Origin: Skeletonema tropicum
Lineage: Eukaryota; Bacillariophyta; Thalassiosirophyceae; Thalassiosirales; Thalassiosiraceae
Assembly (NCBI GenBank): GCA_037178625.1
Contig: CM074130.1
Location: 2,604,001 to 2,668,000 of the forward strand
DNA length: 64,000 nucleotides
Reading direction: 5' to 3'
The notes below the pieces were generated by a model. That model was not told where the DNA came from. It made no database searches and saw only the letters and a list, made by a program, of their open reading frames with translations. Of this stretch, positions 41,859-51,581 are shown one piece after another. Positions within the stretch are counted from its first letter, which is position 1, and every line of letters starts with the position of its first letter. The position numbers were made by a program, and so were the translations under genes.

Positions 41859-42271
41859 TTCCTCTTGACGCTAATTGATCACAGCAACAGAAACAAGAAA
41901 GGCGCTACGCGAGAGGTCCTGTCTTGAAGTAACACGGCGAGGGCAGCACAAACTTGACGCCTATGCGAAGACAAAGAATGTGCTTCTACTCTACTGAGCG
42001 GGGTCCTCAATCTGCTCTCTGCATCTATAAAAGCGATAAGCGGTAAGATCATATCTACACGTACAATCAATACTGAGGAGTTGGGAGTTAGTTGGGGAGA
42101 TGGAGGTTTGGAGTTTGGATGGGCATTTTACGAGTCTCAAGCTCAAAGCATACTAGTTCCTACGTTTTGGTTGATTTAGTCATTTGTCTCTTCATTTGGA
42201 AAAAAAGGTCAGAGTCGTCATATATATATCTAGAACAAAGCCAATGGGGGCCAATACACTTGGAGAACTGA
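41859..42271. other. Intergenic region between divergent genes
   Basis: This 413-bp gap lies between the methyltransferase-like and SLC35C2-like genes. No gene or repeat is supported. A short TATATATAT tract near 42220 precedes the latter gene. Confidence 0.4.
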
Positions 42272-43781
42272 ATGGATGAACCTCTCCTACTAGAAGAGCA
42301 CTCACCCGAAGCTGAAGATAGTCCTCTCTTACCCGAAGAAACGATTGACAGAAGAGAAATGACTGCTTCTAGCTGTTACCAAAAGCACTGCATTTATTTG
42401 CCGGCAATGATGGGCTGGTTTATATGCAGTGCAGCTCTCTCCTCGTACAATAAGGTAAGTGACTGCCAGAGATTGAGTTCATCATTACAAGAACCTGTTC
42501 CCCCCCTCGCCATAGCTTACTTCCTTTGGTCAAATTTCTGTTCTTGCAGATTATATTTGGTGAAAATCACGGACATTTCCCGTGTCCCTTACTGTTAACA
42601 AGTATTCATTTCCTTGTACAATGGGTCTTCAGTTTTACTTCATCTACAGCATTTCCTGAATTCTTCGGAGGATCGACGGTGAAGACGATGTCGTGGAAAA
42701 CATATCTTGGTGAGTGCGGTACTACATACCAAGTAGCCATTCGATCTCATTATTATTTACCGCTCAAATCATGAATTGTTCCCCTTGTGTAGGCGTATCA
42801 ATACCGTGCGGATTAATAACAGCTTTGGACGTTGGTTTATCGAATCTCTCTCTGGTCAGAATATCCATTACATTCTTCACAATGATCAAATCATCTAGTC
42901 CTATATGGGTTTTACTCAGTGCCTTCTTGTTTGGGCTTGAGAAAGTAACGTGCAGCCTCCTCGCTGTTGGGGGTTTGATAGTGGCAGGGGAATTATTAAC
43001 AGCATTTGGGGAAGTTGAATTCGATACAGTGGGTTTTTTCCTGTGTCTGACAGCAGCTGTATGCAGTGGTATAAGATGGACTCTCGTTCAATTGAAGCTG
43101 AATAAGCTTGATCCGCCGTTGAAGGGGTCGGTTGTTGTAATGAGAGTACTGTCACCTTCAATGTTCATCTGTATGCTCTTTCTCTCAATCGTAATCGAAA
43201 GGCCGATGGAAAAGTTAGGTCCAGATCAGGGAGATTACTTCTCCAACTTTGAGAACGGGTTAAAAACAATTTGCTTGGGGCTTACGGGGGCATTCATAGC
43301 AATTGCAATGGTATTATGCGAGTTCTGGCTGATTCTCAAATCAAATGCTATTGTTCTCATGATTGGGGGCGTTATTAAGGAGCTTCTAACAATCCTCGTT
43401 GGAGTGACTATTTTCGGAGATCAGTTGAATGTTATCAACATCTCAGGTATTGTCGTTGTATTCATGGGTGTATTTTTGTATAAAGTCACACTGCACTTGA
43501 ATTATGCCGAGAAGGATATCAGCAATGACAACGAGAGCAATCCAGATTTCACACGGATCAATTCGAATGATGTATATGAGGATGAGCCGCCTGCGTCAAA
43601 TTCACTGCTTCGCAAGAAGAGGAAGAAAAACTCAGATCCTGACTTGGCGCTCAAGTTTACAATCGACGATCTTGACGAAGATGATTTGCACGAAATGAAT
43701 TCTGATTTAATGCGAAGGAGTAATGGTGCGAGTGCTTTCGAAGTAGATGAAAGAGATACAGAGAATATGCAAATAATATAG
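42272..43781 (+). CDS. SLC35C2-like nucleotide-sugar/phosphate translocator (TPT/DMT family), three exons
   Basis: Predicted as join(42272..42454, 42550..42709, 42793..43781), 443 aa. The introns are 95 nt (AAG|GTAAGT..TTGCAG) and 83 nt (G|GTGAGT..TGTAG). After splicing, SYNKIIFGENHGHFPCPLLLTSIHFLVQW and TYLGVSIPCGLITALDVGLSNLSLVRISITFFTMIKSSSPIWVLLSAFLFGLEK match the SLC35C2/TPT family. About nine to ten membrane helices are present. The C-terminal 90 residues are hydrophilic and acidic (SDPDLALKFTIDDLDEDDLHE), probably a cytosolic tail. Family members move sugar phosphates or nucleotide sugars in the secretory pathway; SLC35C2 is linked to GDP-fucose. No plastid signal is present, so a Golgi/ER location is inferred. 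Confidence 0.88.
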
Positions 43782-43794
43782 TAATAAATGTACA

Positions 43795-45852
43795 TTAGAT
43801 ATTTGTCTCGCGAGCACTATCACTTCGTCCGCAGCATACGCATGGAGCAACAATATCAAAGTCTACCCATTTTGATGTTCGCTGTATCGTAAGCATTTCG
43901 TCGAGTTCAGCTATTTCTTGTTCCAGTTCTGCATCTTCACCCTGAGCCTTCGCCTTTTTGCAGCAACCGTGATTTGCATTCAAACGATTCTTCAGACAAG
44001 TAATCAAACCGACAATTGCCCAAGGATTCTTCGGATGAAATTTCAGGTCTACGCGAAAGACATCTTCTCCCTCGTCGAAATGGCCCTGTTCACAAAGCAG
44101 TCCTCCCAAGGCATGTCTAACTGGCATCATTTTCCCCCACGGCTCGTCATAATTCAGTCCATCCTGTAACCTGACAGCTTCTCGAAGAAAGGAAAATGCA
44201 TCGTCATGATTGCCGCTGTGATATGCTATCTCTCCACGCAACATTGGGGCATCTACTGCTAGAAGATCGGCAACATTGTTGTTGTGCAAAATTCTCAATT
44301 CCGCGCAAGAATTCAACCGGTACTTATCGAGCAGATCTGCTTCTTCGACAGCCTTTTCTGCGCTGCCAGTGTTTGCAAGTGCTAGTCCTCTAGCATAGTG
44401 CAGGGATGCAGTTCTAAAAAGCATGAGCAAGGGGTACTTTGGGAGCGGGAGCTCAAGTATTTCTTTCCATCGTCCAAAGCGAACCAAAACATGAACATCA
44501 AGTGCGGCATAAGCTTCGAGATAAGTGCTCTGAAAGCAAACAGTATTGTGAATTAAGAGTACCTCTCGAGTGTAGGATAATGTAACACGAGCAAAAGCGT
44601 AACTTACCAGGTCTGGGTTTTCAATGAATAAAGATTCGCTCAGCAATTCATTCAACTTGTTGGAAATCTCAAGAGCAATTGTCTCCATCCCTCCAAGGAT
44701 ACAACCATAAACAAGCATGTGATAATTGTGAACAGCATAACCGAAGTAAAATGATTCACTCCCAGCCGTGTCAGGCGAAATTCGCATTATTTTCTCATCG
44801 GCAACAATACCAGCCAGATTATAATCAACGCAAGATGCGTAATCACCAACAAGTACATCAATGTGGGTGGCCATGTGAATCAAGTGACCTGCATCTGGAA
44901 AATTATTTCTCAAAGGGCCACAAACTTTCAATGCCTTCTCGGGATTGCTACTCATCTCGCACAAGTGAACATACAAATGACACAGCCCCGCATGGTCAGG
45001 ATGTAATTCCAGTGCTTTTTCTAGAACGCTCTCGATAGTGTAAACATCTTCGCTCAACGGCTTTCCTGTTGGATAGTCGTATAATTTCCACGCGTGTATC
45101 ACCATTAATGATTCCGCGTAGAAGTAGCAAACCTCAGCGTCTGTACTGAATCTCTCGTAAACTTTAGCAAGTGCATTTGCGTAAGGACGACCCACAATTC
45201 TTTCGGCTTGATCGGGTTGAATTCCTGGATAAGCTGTCAGGGTTCGTATTGCAGATAAAATATATGTTTCAATATCAGATATCGGTTGCATGTATTCAGT
45301 GTCGCCCTCGTCTGTTATACCGCTTGATGAGCTCCATCTTCGTTTTCTACATCTGACTTTCAACTCCTCTATCTTTTCCATTGCTAATGTGGAATGTTTT
45401 GCAGCAACTTGTTGCGAGGGGTAAAGGCGGCGCAAACAAGTTAAATCCTCTGTGCCAGCCAAAACAATTTGCTCCTCCTCGGGTTGATCGGTTGATTCAT
45501 AGTAGGCATCACCTTTAAAGTTGTAGTTGGGGCAGTGGCAAAGAGCCACCATACCATGAGCAAACGCACAGTCAGGGGCCAGTGCCAATGTAGCGAGGAA
45601 GCATTTGTAAGCTTCTTCGTGCTGATAAGAATAAAAATGACGCAGCCCAAGGTCAAAATATGTCCTTGGATTAGATGGGTCATTATCATCAGAACTGGCT
45701 GGTATGTTGGTGACAAATTCGCAGCTGTAGCTGCCCAAGTTCATCGACAATGGGCCAATCTTGTCGAGCTCATCATCCGAGATGACATCGGCTGGACCAT
45801 CAGACGAGGTGCACAGGTCTTCTCCACCCTGATCCCCTACAGAAGATGACAT
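43795..45852 (-). CDS. TPR protein of a bacterial-like family (with one in-frame intron), 659 aa
   Basis: The frame is open throughout, but 44530-44607 is a 78-nt intron without stops. It has donor CTG|GTAAGT and acceptor TTGCTTTCAG, and splicing joins IENPDL directly to STYLEAYAALDVHVLVRFGRWKEIL. The conserved start MNLGSYSCEFVTN..YFDLGLRHFYSYQHEEAYKCFLATLALAPDCAFAHGMVALCHCPNYN resembles a family of bacterial TPR proteins that begin with a similar G.Y...V.T..A...FD.GL...Y.FNHEEA motif. TPR-type helices continue to the C-terminus (ALELHPDHAGLCHLYVHLCEMS, HMATHIDVLVGDYASC, LLCEQGHFDEGEDVFRVDL). The molecular function is not known. A Cys-rich C-terminus (APCVCCGRS) is notable. Confidence 0.78.
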   Translation of the reverse strand: MSSSVGDQGGEDLCTSSDGPADVISDDELDKIGPLSMNLGSYSCEFVTNIPASSDDNDPSNPRTYFDLGLRHFYSYQHEEAYKCFLATLALAPDCAFAHGMVALCHCPNYNFKGDAYYESTDQPEEEQIVLAGTEDLTCLRRLYPSQQVAAKHSTLAMEKIEELKVRCRKRRWSSSSGITDEGDTEYMQPISDIETYILSAIRTLTAYPGIQPDQAERIVGRPYANALAKVYERFSTDAEVCYFYAESLMVIHAWKLYDYPTGKPLSEDVYTIESVLEKALELHPDHAGLCHLYVHLCEMSSNPEKALKVCGPLRNNFPDAGHLIHMATHIDVLVGDYASCVDYNLAGIVADEKIMRISPDTAGSESFYFGYAVHNYHMLVYGCILGGMETIALEISNKLNELLSESLFIENPDLVSYAFARVTLSYTREVLLIHNTVCFQSTYLEAYAALDVHVLVRFGRWKEILELPLPKYPLLMLFRTASLHYARGLALANTGSAEKAVEEADLLDKYRLNSCAELRILHNNNVADLLAVDAPMLRGEIAYHSGNHDDAFSFLREAVRLQDGLNYDEPWGKMMPVRHALGGLLCEQGHFDEGEDVFRVDLKFHPKNPWAIVGLITCLKNRLNANHGCCKKAKAQGEDAELEQEIAELDEMLTIQRTSKWVDFDIVAPCVCCGRSDSARETNI

Positions 45853-46558
45853 GCCGACCTATTATTAACTGCAATGGTGGTCCTTCTCCGCTGTGGCAAC
45901 CGTATTAGAACCTATGACACTCGTACTTCTTAAGAGGTATTTCTTCAACGTGGTGAGTGTTTTTGTTTTTTGTAAAAAATAGTAAATACATAGGCCTTTG
46001 GAAATAGGGGGTCAGCCTACCCGATATCGGAAGATTCCCCCCAGATTCCCCCCTTCTGGGGGAGCGAGGTTAATTATTAGCGAAACTCCCGTGATTTTCG
46101 TCTAAAGCTAGCCAAATATTGGCTAGTATGGACCATTTTACACCCATTTAGACGATTTTGCCACAATCAGAACCCTCAATATCGGGGTCTCCCCCCTCGC
46201 CCCCCTATTTCTATGTAGTTGTAAAATAATGAGTGTAAGAACTAACGCAATCAAGAATCAAGACAGTACCCTGAAGTTACCCCGAGATGAAATTTTGACT
46301 GGGTAGGTTTAAGAGGGTACATGGGTAAGAATAATTACTTTGCAAACATCAAGAAATGAGCTGAAGGAGGGTAGGACTTTTTCGTATTAGAAAGGCTAAG
46401 ATAAGAAGTTTGGGGTACATATCATTTTAAGATAGAGGCAACGTTATTGGGGAGGTTGGGTGACTCCGTCTTCGTACCTTAAACTTTGATCAAAGCACAC
46501 TATTTGAGTAATACATTTAATGAACTCAATTATGGTTAGGATTGGTTTTGTTGCGTTC
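45853..46558. other. Intergenic region holding a foldback element
   Basis: This 706-bp gap contains the inverted-repeat element at 46001-46211 (separate entry). The remainder shows no gene. The TPR gene and the WW gene lie on the same strand. Confidence 0.5.
46001..46211. repeat. Foldback (MITE-like) element, ~211 bp
   Basis: The ends GAAATAGGGGG (46001-46011) and CCCCCTATTTC (46201-46211) are perfect inverted repeats. Inside, CCCGATATCGG pairs imperfectly with the reverse complement of CAATATCGGGG. TCGTCTAAA pairs with TTTAGACGA, and a near-palindrome CTAGCCAAATATTGGCTAG sits near the centre. The whole stretch can fold into one long hairpin. No clear target-site duplication was found. Confidence 0.65.
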
Positions 46559-47270
46559 TCATCCAACGTTTTCTTCAGCAAGTGATCTCAATTTGCTGTA
46601 CAATGCATGCATTCTAATGTCTACTCTGCCGGGCTCAACATGCGGTGGACGTGATTGCAAAGGAAGTGAAAAAGGCTGCAGCGGCTTGTAGTAGTGGTTG
46701 GCAGCTTCATTATTCGTATTGGTGCTTGGTACTTCATTCTGAGAATTATTTTCTGCAGCAAAATCCCCTCCATCAACATGAAGATTCCGAGATCTCCACT
46801 CTCTAGAGACATTGCATAGGTCTGCAATTGTGCCAGCGGAAACGCCTTCAAGTTCTATCTTCCGTTTTGACGTCATTTGAGCTTGTTCTTTGTCAATTAT
46901 GGCACGTATTGAAGGTACAAGCAAGTCCTGGAGTTGTTGCAGTGGAAGGATCCAATTGATATGTCGCTGAGGAATACAGGGCGATGTTATTTGTGTTTTG
47001 TGGTGCAGTAAGCGGCTGAGTTTGTGGTTGTGGCTGCTGTTGATACTGTTGATACTGTAATGGAGCCGCAGCTGGGGTGGCATTAGGTACTGCTGTTTGG
47101 CCTATCACAATACGATGCTGAGCATCATGTTGTGGAGGAGGAGGAGGAAATTGATGCGGTGGAGGAGGCAAGTGCACTGGTGGCGACCAACTTGTTTCTC
47201 CCGTTGACCGATTAAAGTAGTACACCCTGCCGCTTACAGGATCGGTGGTCTGCTCCCATTGATTATTCAT
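46559..47270 (-). CDS. WW-domain protein; one frame break
   Basis: The start at 47270 encodes a single WW domain (WEQTTDPVSGRVYYFNRSTGETSWSPP; both Trp and the YYF core are present). A Pro/Gln-rich stretch follows. A one-base shift near 46944-46950 separates this from a helical C-terminal part (LQQLQDLLVPSIRAIIDKEQAQ, IADLCNVSREWRSRNL, MHALYSKLRSLAEENVG). Removing one T joins QLDP to PLQQLQDLL. The WW domain should bind proline-rich ligands, as in splicing or transcription adaptors; no further assignment is possible. Confidence 0.65.
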
Positions 47271-47470
47271 ATTTGTATTGTAGCCACAACCGCGACAATA
47301 CTACATAGTAATACAACATCATGTTGTCGGCTCTTCACTTTTCATGCACTTGAATTTTATGTCTGCTGCAAAAAGCGCGCAAAGTAGATAATCCGCCCCC
47401 TTTATCCTCGCCGCCACCCCACCACCCACCACCAAACCGGTGAACAACTCCTCACTAAAAGTTTGTTACC

Positions 47471-48686
47471 ATGATGCTCGGAACAGCCGCCAGTAGCAGC
47501 AGCCGCGGCTTGATCCGCAAACTTGGCAACGCTGCCACCCGCTCTCAAACACGTCTTCCAATTGTGGCTACATGTGCTCGCTCAAACTCGGGAGGATCGT
47601 CGTCAGCACCACCGCCACCGCCTCCACCATCCAATGCTGGAGCAGCGGCTGCATCTTCTGTCAAATACGCGAAAACAACTGCAGGAACTGGTGACCCTGA
47701 AGGATTGGGTGCAACTGGATTTTCGACCAGAGGACCAGTCACCTGGCCTGCTTTGGGACTTGTTGCCATTGCAGCTGCAAGTGCTGTGTCATATTATAAA
47801 ATTGAGAGAGAAAGAAGGCTTGAGAATGCCATGGGCAAAATTGTGAGTGATCTCGGCTTACAACACACTGTTCTTTGTTTCTATTCTTTATCTTTCTCAT
47901 CAATAATGCTATCTCATTACATCTCTTCCGTGAATGAAGGTTTCAAGTGAGTCTGGTTGGAGTCCTAACCCTGAACTTCTTGCCCGAAGGCAATATGTGC
48001 GGACTAAATGGGGATGGTTTCCGAAGGAAGATGCCTTCGGGGGAGGTGAGTTCTTACTCTCTCTTACCACACCAAATCCAGATACATGGCAGAATGCTGT
48101 ATTTTTTTACATTGCCTTCTGATTTATGGCCAATAATTAACACTCCTAACTCTTTTGTCTCGTTTCAGCTGGAAAGCCTGCGATCGGCGGACCATGGTCT
48201 CTTGTAGATCTCGATGGAAATTTGGTGACGAATGAATCGTTTAAAGGAAAGTGGACTTTATTATATTTTGGATTTGCTCGATGTCCTGATATTTGTCCAT
48301 CCGAAATGGTAAAAATTGGTAAAGTGATGGACACATTGGAAAAGGAGCATCCTAAACTTCGCGGCCAGATACAACCCATTTTTGTTTCTATTGATCCGGC
48401 TCGTGATTCTTTGAAGGCTTTGCGCGACTACGCCAAAGACTTTCACCCAAGCTATGTCTTCTTGACCGGAGCACCGCAGCAGGTTCAAGCAATGGCAAAG
48501 AAATACCGTGTATACATGAGTAAAGCAGACGAAACGGAAGACGGAGACTACCTAGTTGATCATTCTATTGTCGTTTACTTTCATGATGAAACTGGAGATA
48601 TAGCAGATTGTTTCACTCAGAGCATGAGACCAAGTGACATTGTTGAGAAGGTTGTAGAGCGCATGACGTTTGTTCCAACTTATTAG
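47471..48686 (+). CDS. SCO1: SCO1-type cytochrome c oxidase copper chaperone (three exons, 331 aa)
   Basis: Predicted as join(47471..47842, 47940..48045, 48169..48686). The introns are 97 nt (GTGAGT..GAAG) and 123 nt (GTGAGT..TTTCAG). The N-terminus is basic, Ser-rich and mitochondrial-like, followed by one membrane helix (WPALGLVAIAAASAVSYY). The thioredoxin-like domain contains the copper-binding CPDIC pair in LYFGFARCPDICPSEM and the C-terminal histidine in DYLVDHSIVVYF, both required in the family. IFVSIDPARDSLKALRDYAKDF is also diagnostic. The protein inserts copper into the CuA site of COX2 at the inner mitochondrial membrane. Confidence 0.95.
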
Positions 48687-48768
48687 AAACGTTTTGACTT
48701 GAACAAGTGTATTATCCCCTAGATTTAATCCAAATGATCTTATGTTCTGAATCTGATTAGCAAACAAA

Positions 48769-49936
48769 TTAAAGTGCATCTTTCCCGGTAATAGCTTTCG
48801 TTAGCTTGTCAGCAAGAGTGAGAGAAATGACAGTGTAGGGAGCCAACTTTACAAAGGCCGGAAAGAAGCCTCTCCATAAAACAAAGATTCCCTCTGACTT
48901 CACGCTCTTGACAAAACAATCTCCCATCGAGCTGTACATAGCTTTTCCACTTGCATCGACAGGCATACTTTGCAAACGGGATTTCACGACGTCGAAAGGA
49001 TTGGCCACAACATTTGCAACGAAGCTACTGCACAGCGTGGAACAAAACATCATTGGCAAGCCATAAAAGTAGGCTCCGTTTGGTCCAAACCAACCGCTTT
49101 TGCTCAAATATCCCTTGATCTCCGAGGTCACACCAAGTTGCGCACTGCTAAGGAGCGTCGCACGCAATACGGTTGGTGTAGCTCCACGCCAGAGTTTGGT
49201 AATGCCTTCCTCCTTTCCAATGCGAGCAATGCAGTCAATGACATTAGAATAGTTCCTTCTCTCGGCAGGTGGCAACTTGCTGTCACTCGACATCCTTACA
49301 AGAGCAAGTTCAGAGGGTGTTCCAATAAAGCTACCAATACCTCCAGAACAGCAGCCCATAGCTAGCTTTTGTCCGAATGAAATATCGTTCTTGTTTTTGC
49401 CATTGGCAACGTTTTGTAGCTGCGTCTGCTCCAACAGATAAGCATAGATCCCTATGCGGAAACTTCCATACATCCATTGGCGGAGATATGCAGCAGAAAC
49501 TCCCGCCTACAATGATGTGGTGAATGAATGAAGATATAAGAACGATGGGATTAGAAACAATGCACAGAATAGAAAGAAGTGAACAAGATCAACAATGCAT
49601 GCGCAATTAGATTTACTCACATATAAACCTTCGAGAAGACCAGCTCGTTGATAGATCTTGGTGGCAGCGTCGAACGTGTTCTTGTATGCAACACCATCTG
49701 TTTGCATCTGGACTCGGATGACGTCGAGAGGATGGCAGAACGTAGCAGCTGAATGACGATGATGATGTGAGCAAATCAAGAACTGTTCAATGGTATGAAG
49801 TTCGTAAGATAGAGAGAAGTCACTCACCTCCCATTCCGGACAAAGCACCGAAGACAAGACGATGAGTTAGGGGAGTAGAAGCGGGCGCCAGTGTCGCCTT
49901 CTCATTTGCAATGAGAGGAAGCTGTTTAGTCGGCAT
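48769..49936 (-). CDS. Mitochondrial carrier, 2-oxoglutarate/malate type (three exons, 324 aa)
   Basis: Predicted as complement(join(48769..49506, 49621..49748, 49828..49936)). The introns are 79 nt (G|GTGAGT..TTCAG) and 114 nt (TAT|GTGAGT..TTGTAG). Carrier signatures P-x-[DE]-x-x-[KR] are present as HPLDVIRVQMQ (repeat 1), TPSELALVRMSSD (repeat 2, E instead of D) and NPFDVVKSRLQ (repeat 3). RRNYSNVIDCIARIGKEEGITKLWRGATPTVLRA and LAPYTVISL match the oxoglutarate/malate carrier closely. The family exchanges 2-oxoglutarate for malate across the inner membrane, linking the malate-aspartate shuttle and nitrogen metabolism. Confidence 0.9.
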
Positions 49937-50529
49937 ATTCTCCAAGCTGTTGTTGCTATTCGACGGTGACGATTACTTTTCAATACTGATCATTCGAAGT
50001 AAGTGGTATCTTCGGTAACGTAAACCAAAATCGACAAAGCCACTACCTACCGGCAGCCATGGGAATGAATGAAAGTGCTGGTAGTTGGAATGATGAAATT
50101 GCAGTTGTTGCTACAACTGCTTGCAAAACTGAAACTGCAAGAAGATGGCGCATAGATTTTTTGTCGAATCTATTTTTGGTGATGGGCGAGGTTCTCATCC
50201 ATCATCCTCACTTCTCCGGCGGCTGTTGCGGTTCTACCATCACAGCATATGTTGTTGCAAAATCCTAGATATCTTACAACAGCCAACAAGAGCACCAACA
50301 AGAGCACCGGCTTCTACTTCTACCACTAGCACAGGCAATATATTGGTGGAGTGTGTAGTACTAACTCCCAAAAGGTGTGCCTAAGCAGATAACGTTCGCA
50401 AGTCATCAGGCGTATGGCGTAGGTGCTGCTCTGATACTTAGCTGAACATACCTCGGCCAAAGCAAAACGGAAGAGGTTTCAATTTCAAATAGGAGTAAGC
50501 AGTTATCGTGTAAGGAGATTACTTTTATC
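49937..50529. other. Intergenic region between divergent genes
   Basis: This 593-bp gap separates the mitochondrial carrier and the double-WW gene. A 12-bp unit CAACAAGAGCAC occurs twice near 50283-50307. A small open frame at 50059-50268 has no recognisable feature and is not called. Confidence 0.4.
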
Positions 50530-51516
50530 ATGTCTTCCTTCTCTGTGCTGAACGATGTGGATGAGCAAACTTCAAAGACTGTATTAGGCTCAGATGGTGC
50601 AGCTAGATGGCAAGACTTTCGAAGCAGCAACAAAATTAAGACCACGACAAGTGTAGCGCCTGCTATTCCATTGAAGAAATTAGATAGGGCTCTGGGCACA
50701 AAAAGTATATCGGACGAACGAGCAACCGAAGCCAAAATAAGAAAAGATGCTGGAGATCGTGAGCTTGATGCCGGCTATACTGAATTCAAGAGGAAAAATG
50801 ATCATGAAGCAATTGCAGCTCAGAAGAAGAGAAAACTAATTTTGGATAGGGTTCGTCCTGATGACATGCCATACTTTTTTCCAGCAGAAACATTCGAAGG
50901 TTCAAAATTTGATTACGTCTTTACTACACAATCTCGTGGAACCGGATACTATTGGGATGGTTGGGATTCAATGAAGAGAGAATTAGAGGGGGGGGAATCT
51001 GATTCTAAAAAGAACACTATGGATACAATAGTTGCTGGAGGTGATGAACCTATCAATAGCAAGCAAAATAATCAGGCCAACCCTAAAGTCAAGAAAAAGA
51101 AAAAGAGAAAACTGAAAGAAGCAGTTATTGAAAGTGACAAATTTAATCCAATGGAGCAGGTTGCTCAAGCCTTGCGACGGAAACAAACAGCGCTAAATGC
51201 CGCAGCTCCAACGCAAAGGCGAGAAGTGTCAGTCAGCGATGCAGTTGCACTTGGGGCTAGCACAAATCTGACTTCAACAGCAAAGGAGACAATAGCAGAG
51301 TCTGAGAATTTACCTTCTGGGTGGGAGTCTGCAAAAGATCTCAACAGTGGCAAAACGTATTACTTTTGCAGAACCACCGCAGAAAGAAGCTGGACAAAGC
51401 CTGTGTCAGAAGATACACTGCCAGCAGGTTGGAAAACTACGAAAGATCCAAGCAGTTCAAAACTATACTATTACCATTCTGACGGAAGAACATCTTGGAC
51501 GAAGCCGGCTGAATAA
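50530..51516 (+). CDS. Protein with two C-terminal WW domains, 328 aa
   Basis: This is a single-exon gene. The C-terminus holds two adjacent WW domains, LPSGWESAKDLNSGKTYYFCRTTAERSWTKP and LPAGWKTTKDPSSSKLYYYHSDGRTSWTKP, both with the two signature Trp. A conserved-looking central block FEGSKFDYVFTTQSRGTGYYWDG precedes a Lys-rich segment KKKKKRKLK, probably a nuclear localisation signal. The N-terminal region is charged and helical (DRELDAGYTEFKRKNDHEAIAAQKKRKL). A nuclear role in splicing or transcription is inferred from tandem WW plus NLS. I do not recognise the central block. Confidence 0.75.
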   Translation: MSSFSVLNDVDEQTSKTVLGSDGAARWQDFRSSNKIKTTTSVAPAIPLKKLDRALGTKSISDERATEAKIRKDAGDRELDAGYTEFKRKNDHEAIAAQKKRKLILDRVRPDDMPYFFPAETFEGSKFDYVFTTQSRGTGYYWDGWDSMKRELEGGESDSKKNTMDTIVAGGDEPINSKQNNQANPKVKKKKKRKLKEAVIESDKFNPMEQVAQALRRKQTALNAAAPTQRREVSVSDAVALGASTNLTSTAKETIAESENLPSGWESAKDLNSGKTYYFCRTTAERSWTKPVSEDTLPAGWKTTKDPSSSKLYYYHSDGRTSWTKPAE

Positions 51517-51581
51517 ACTATTGAATTTAGCTCCTAAACGTCACACTTATTTTTAGTCACACATATTATCTCGAAAAACAT

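Noticed and set aside
50059..50268. A 69-codon open frame upstream of the double-WW gene
   Set aside because: No signal peptide, domain or splice context supports it; the region is better read as promoter.
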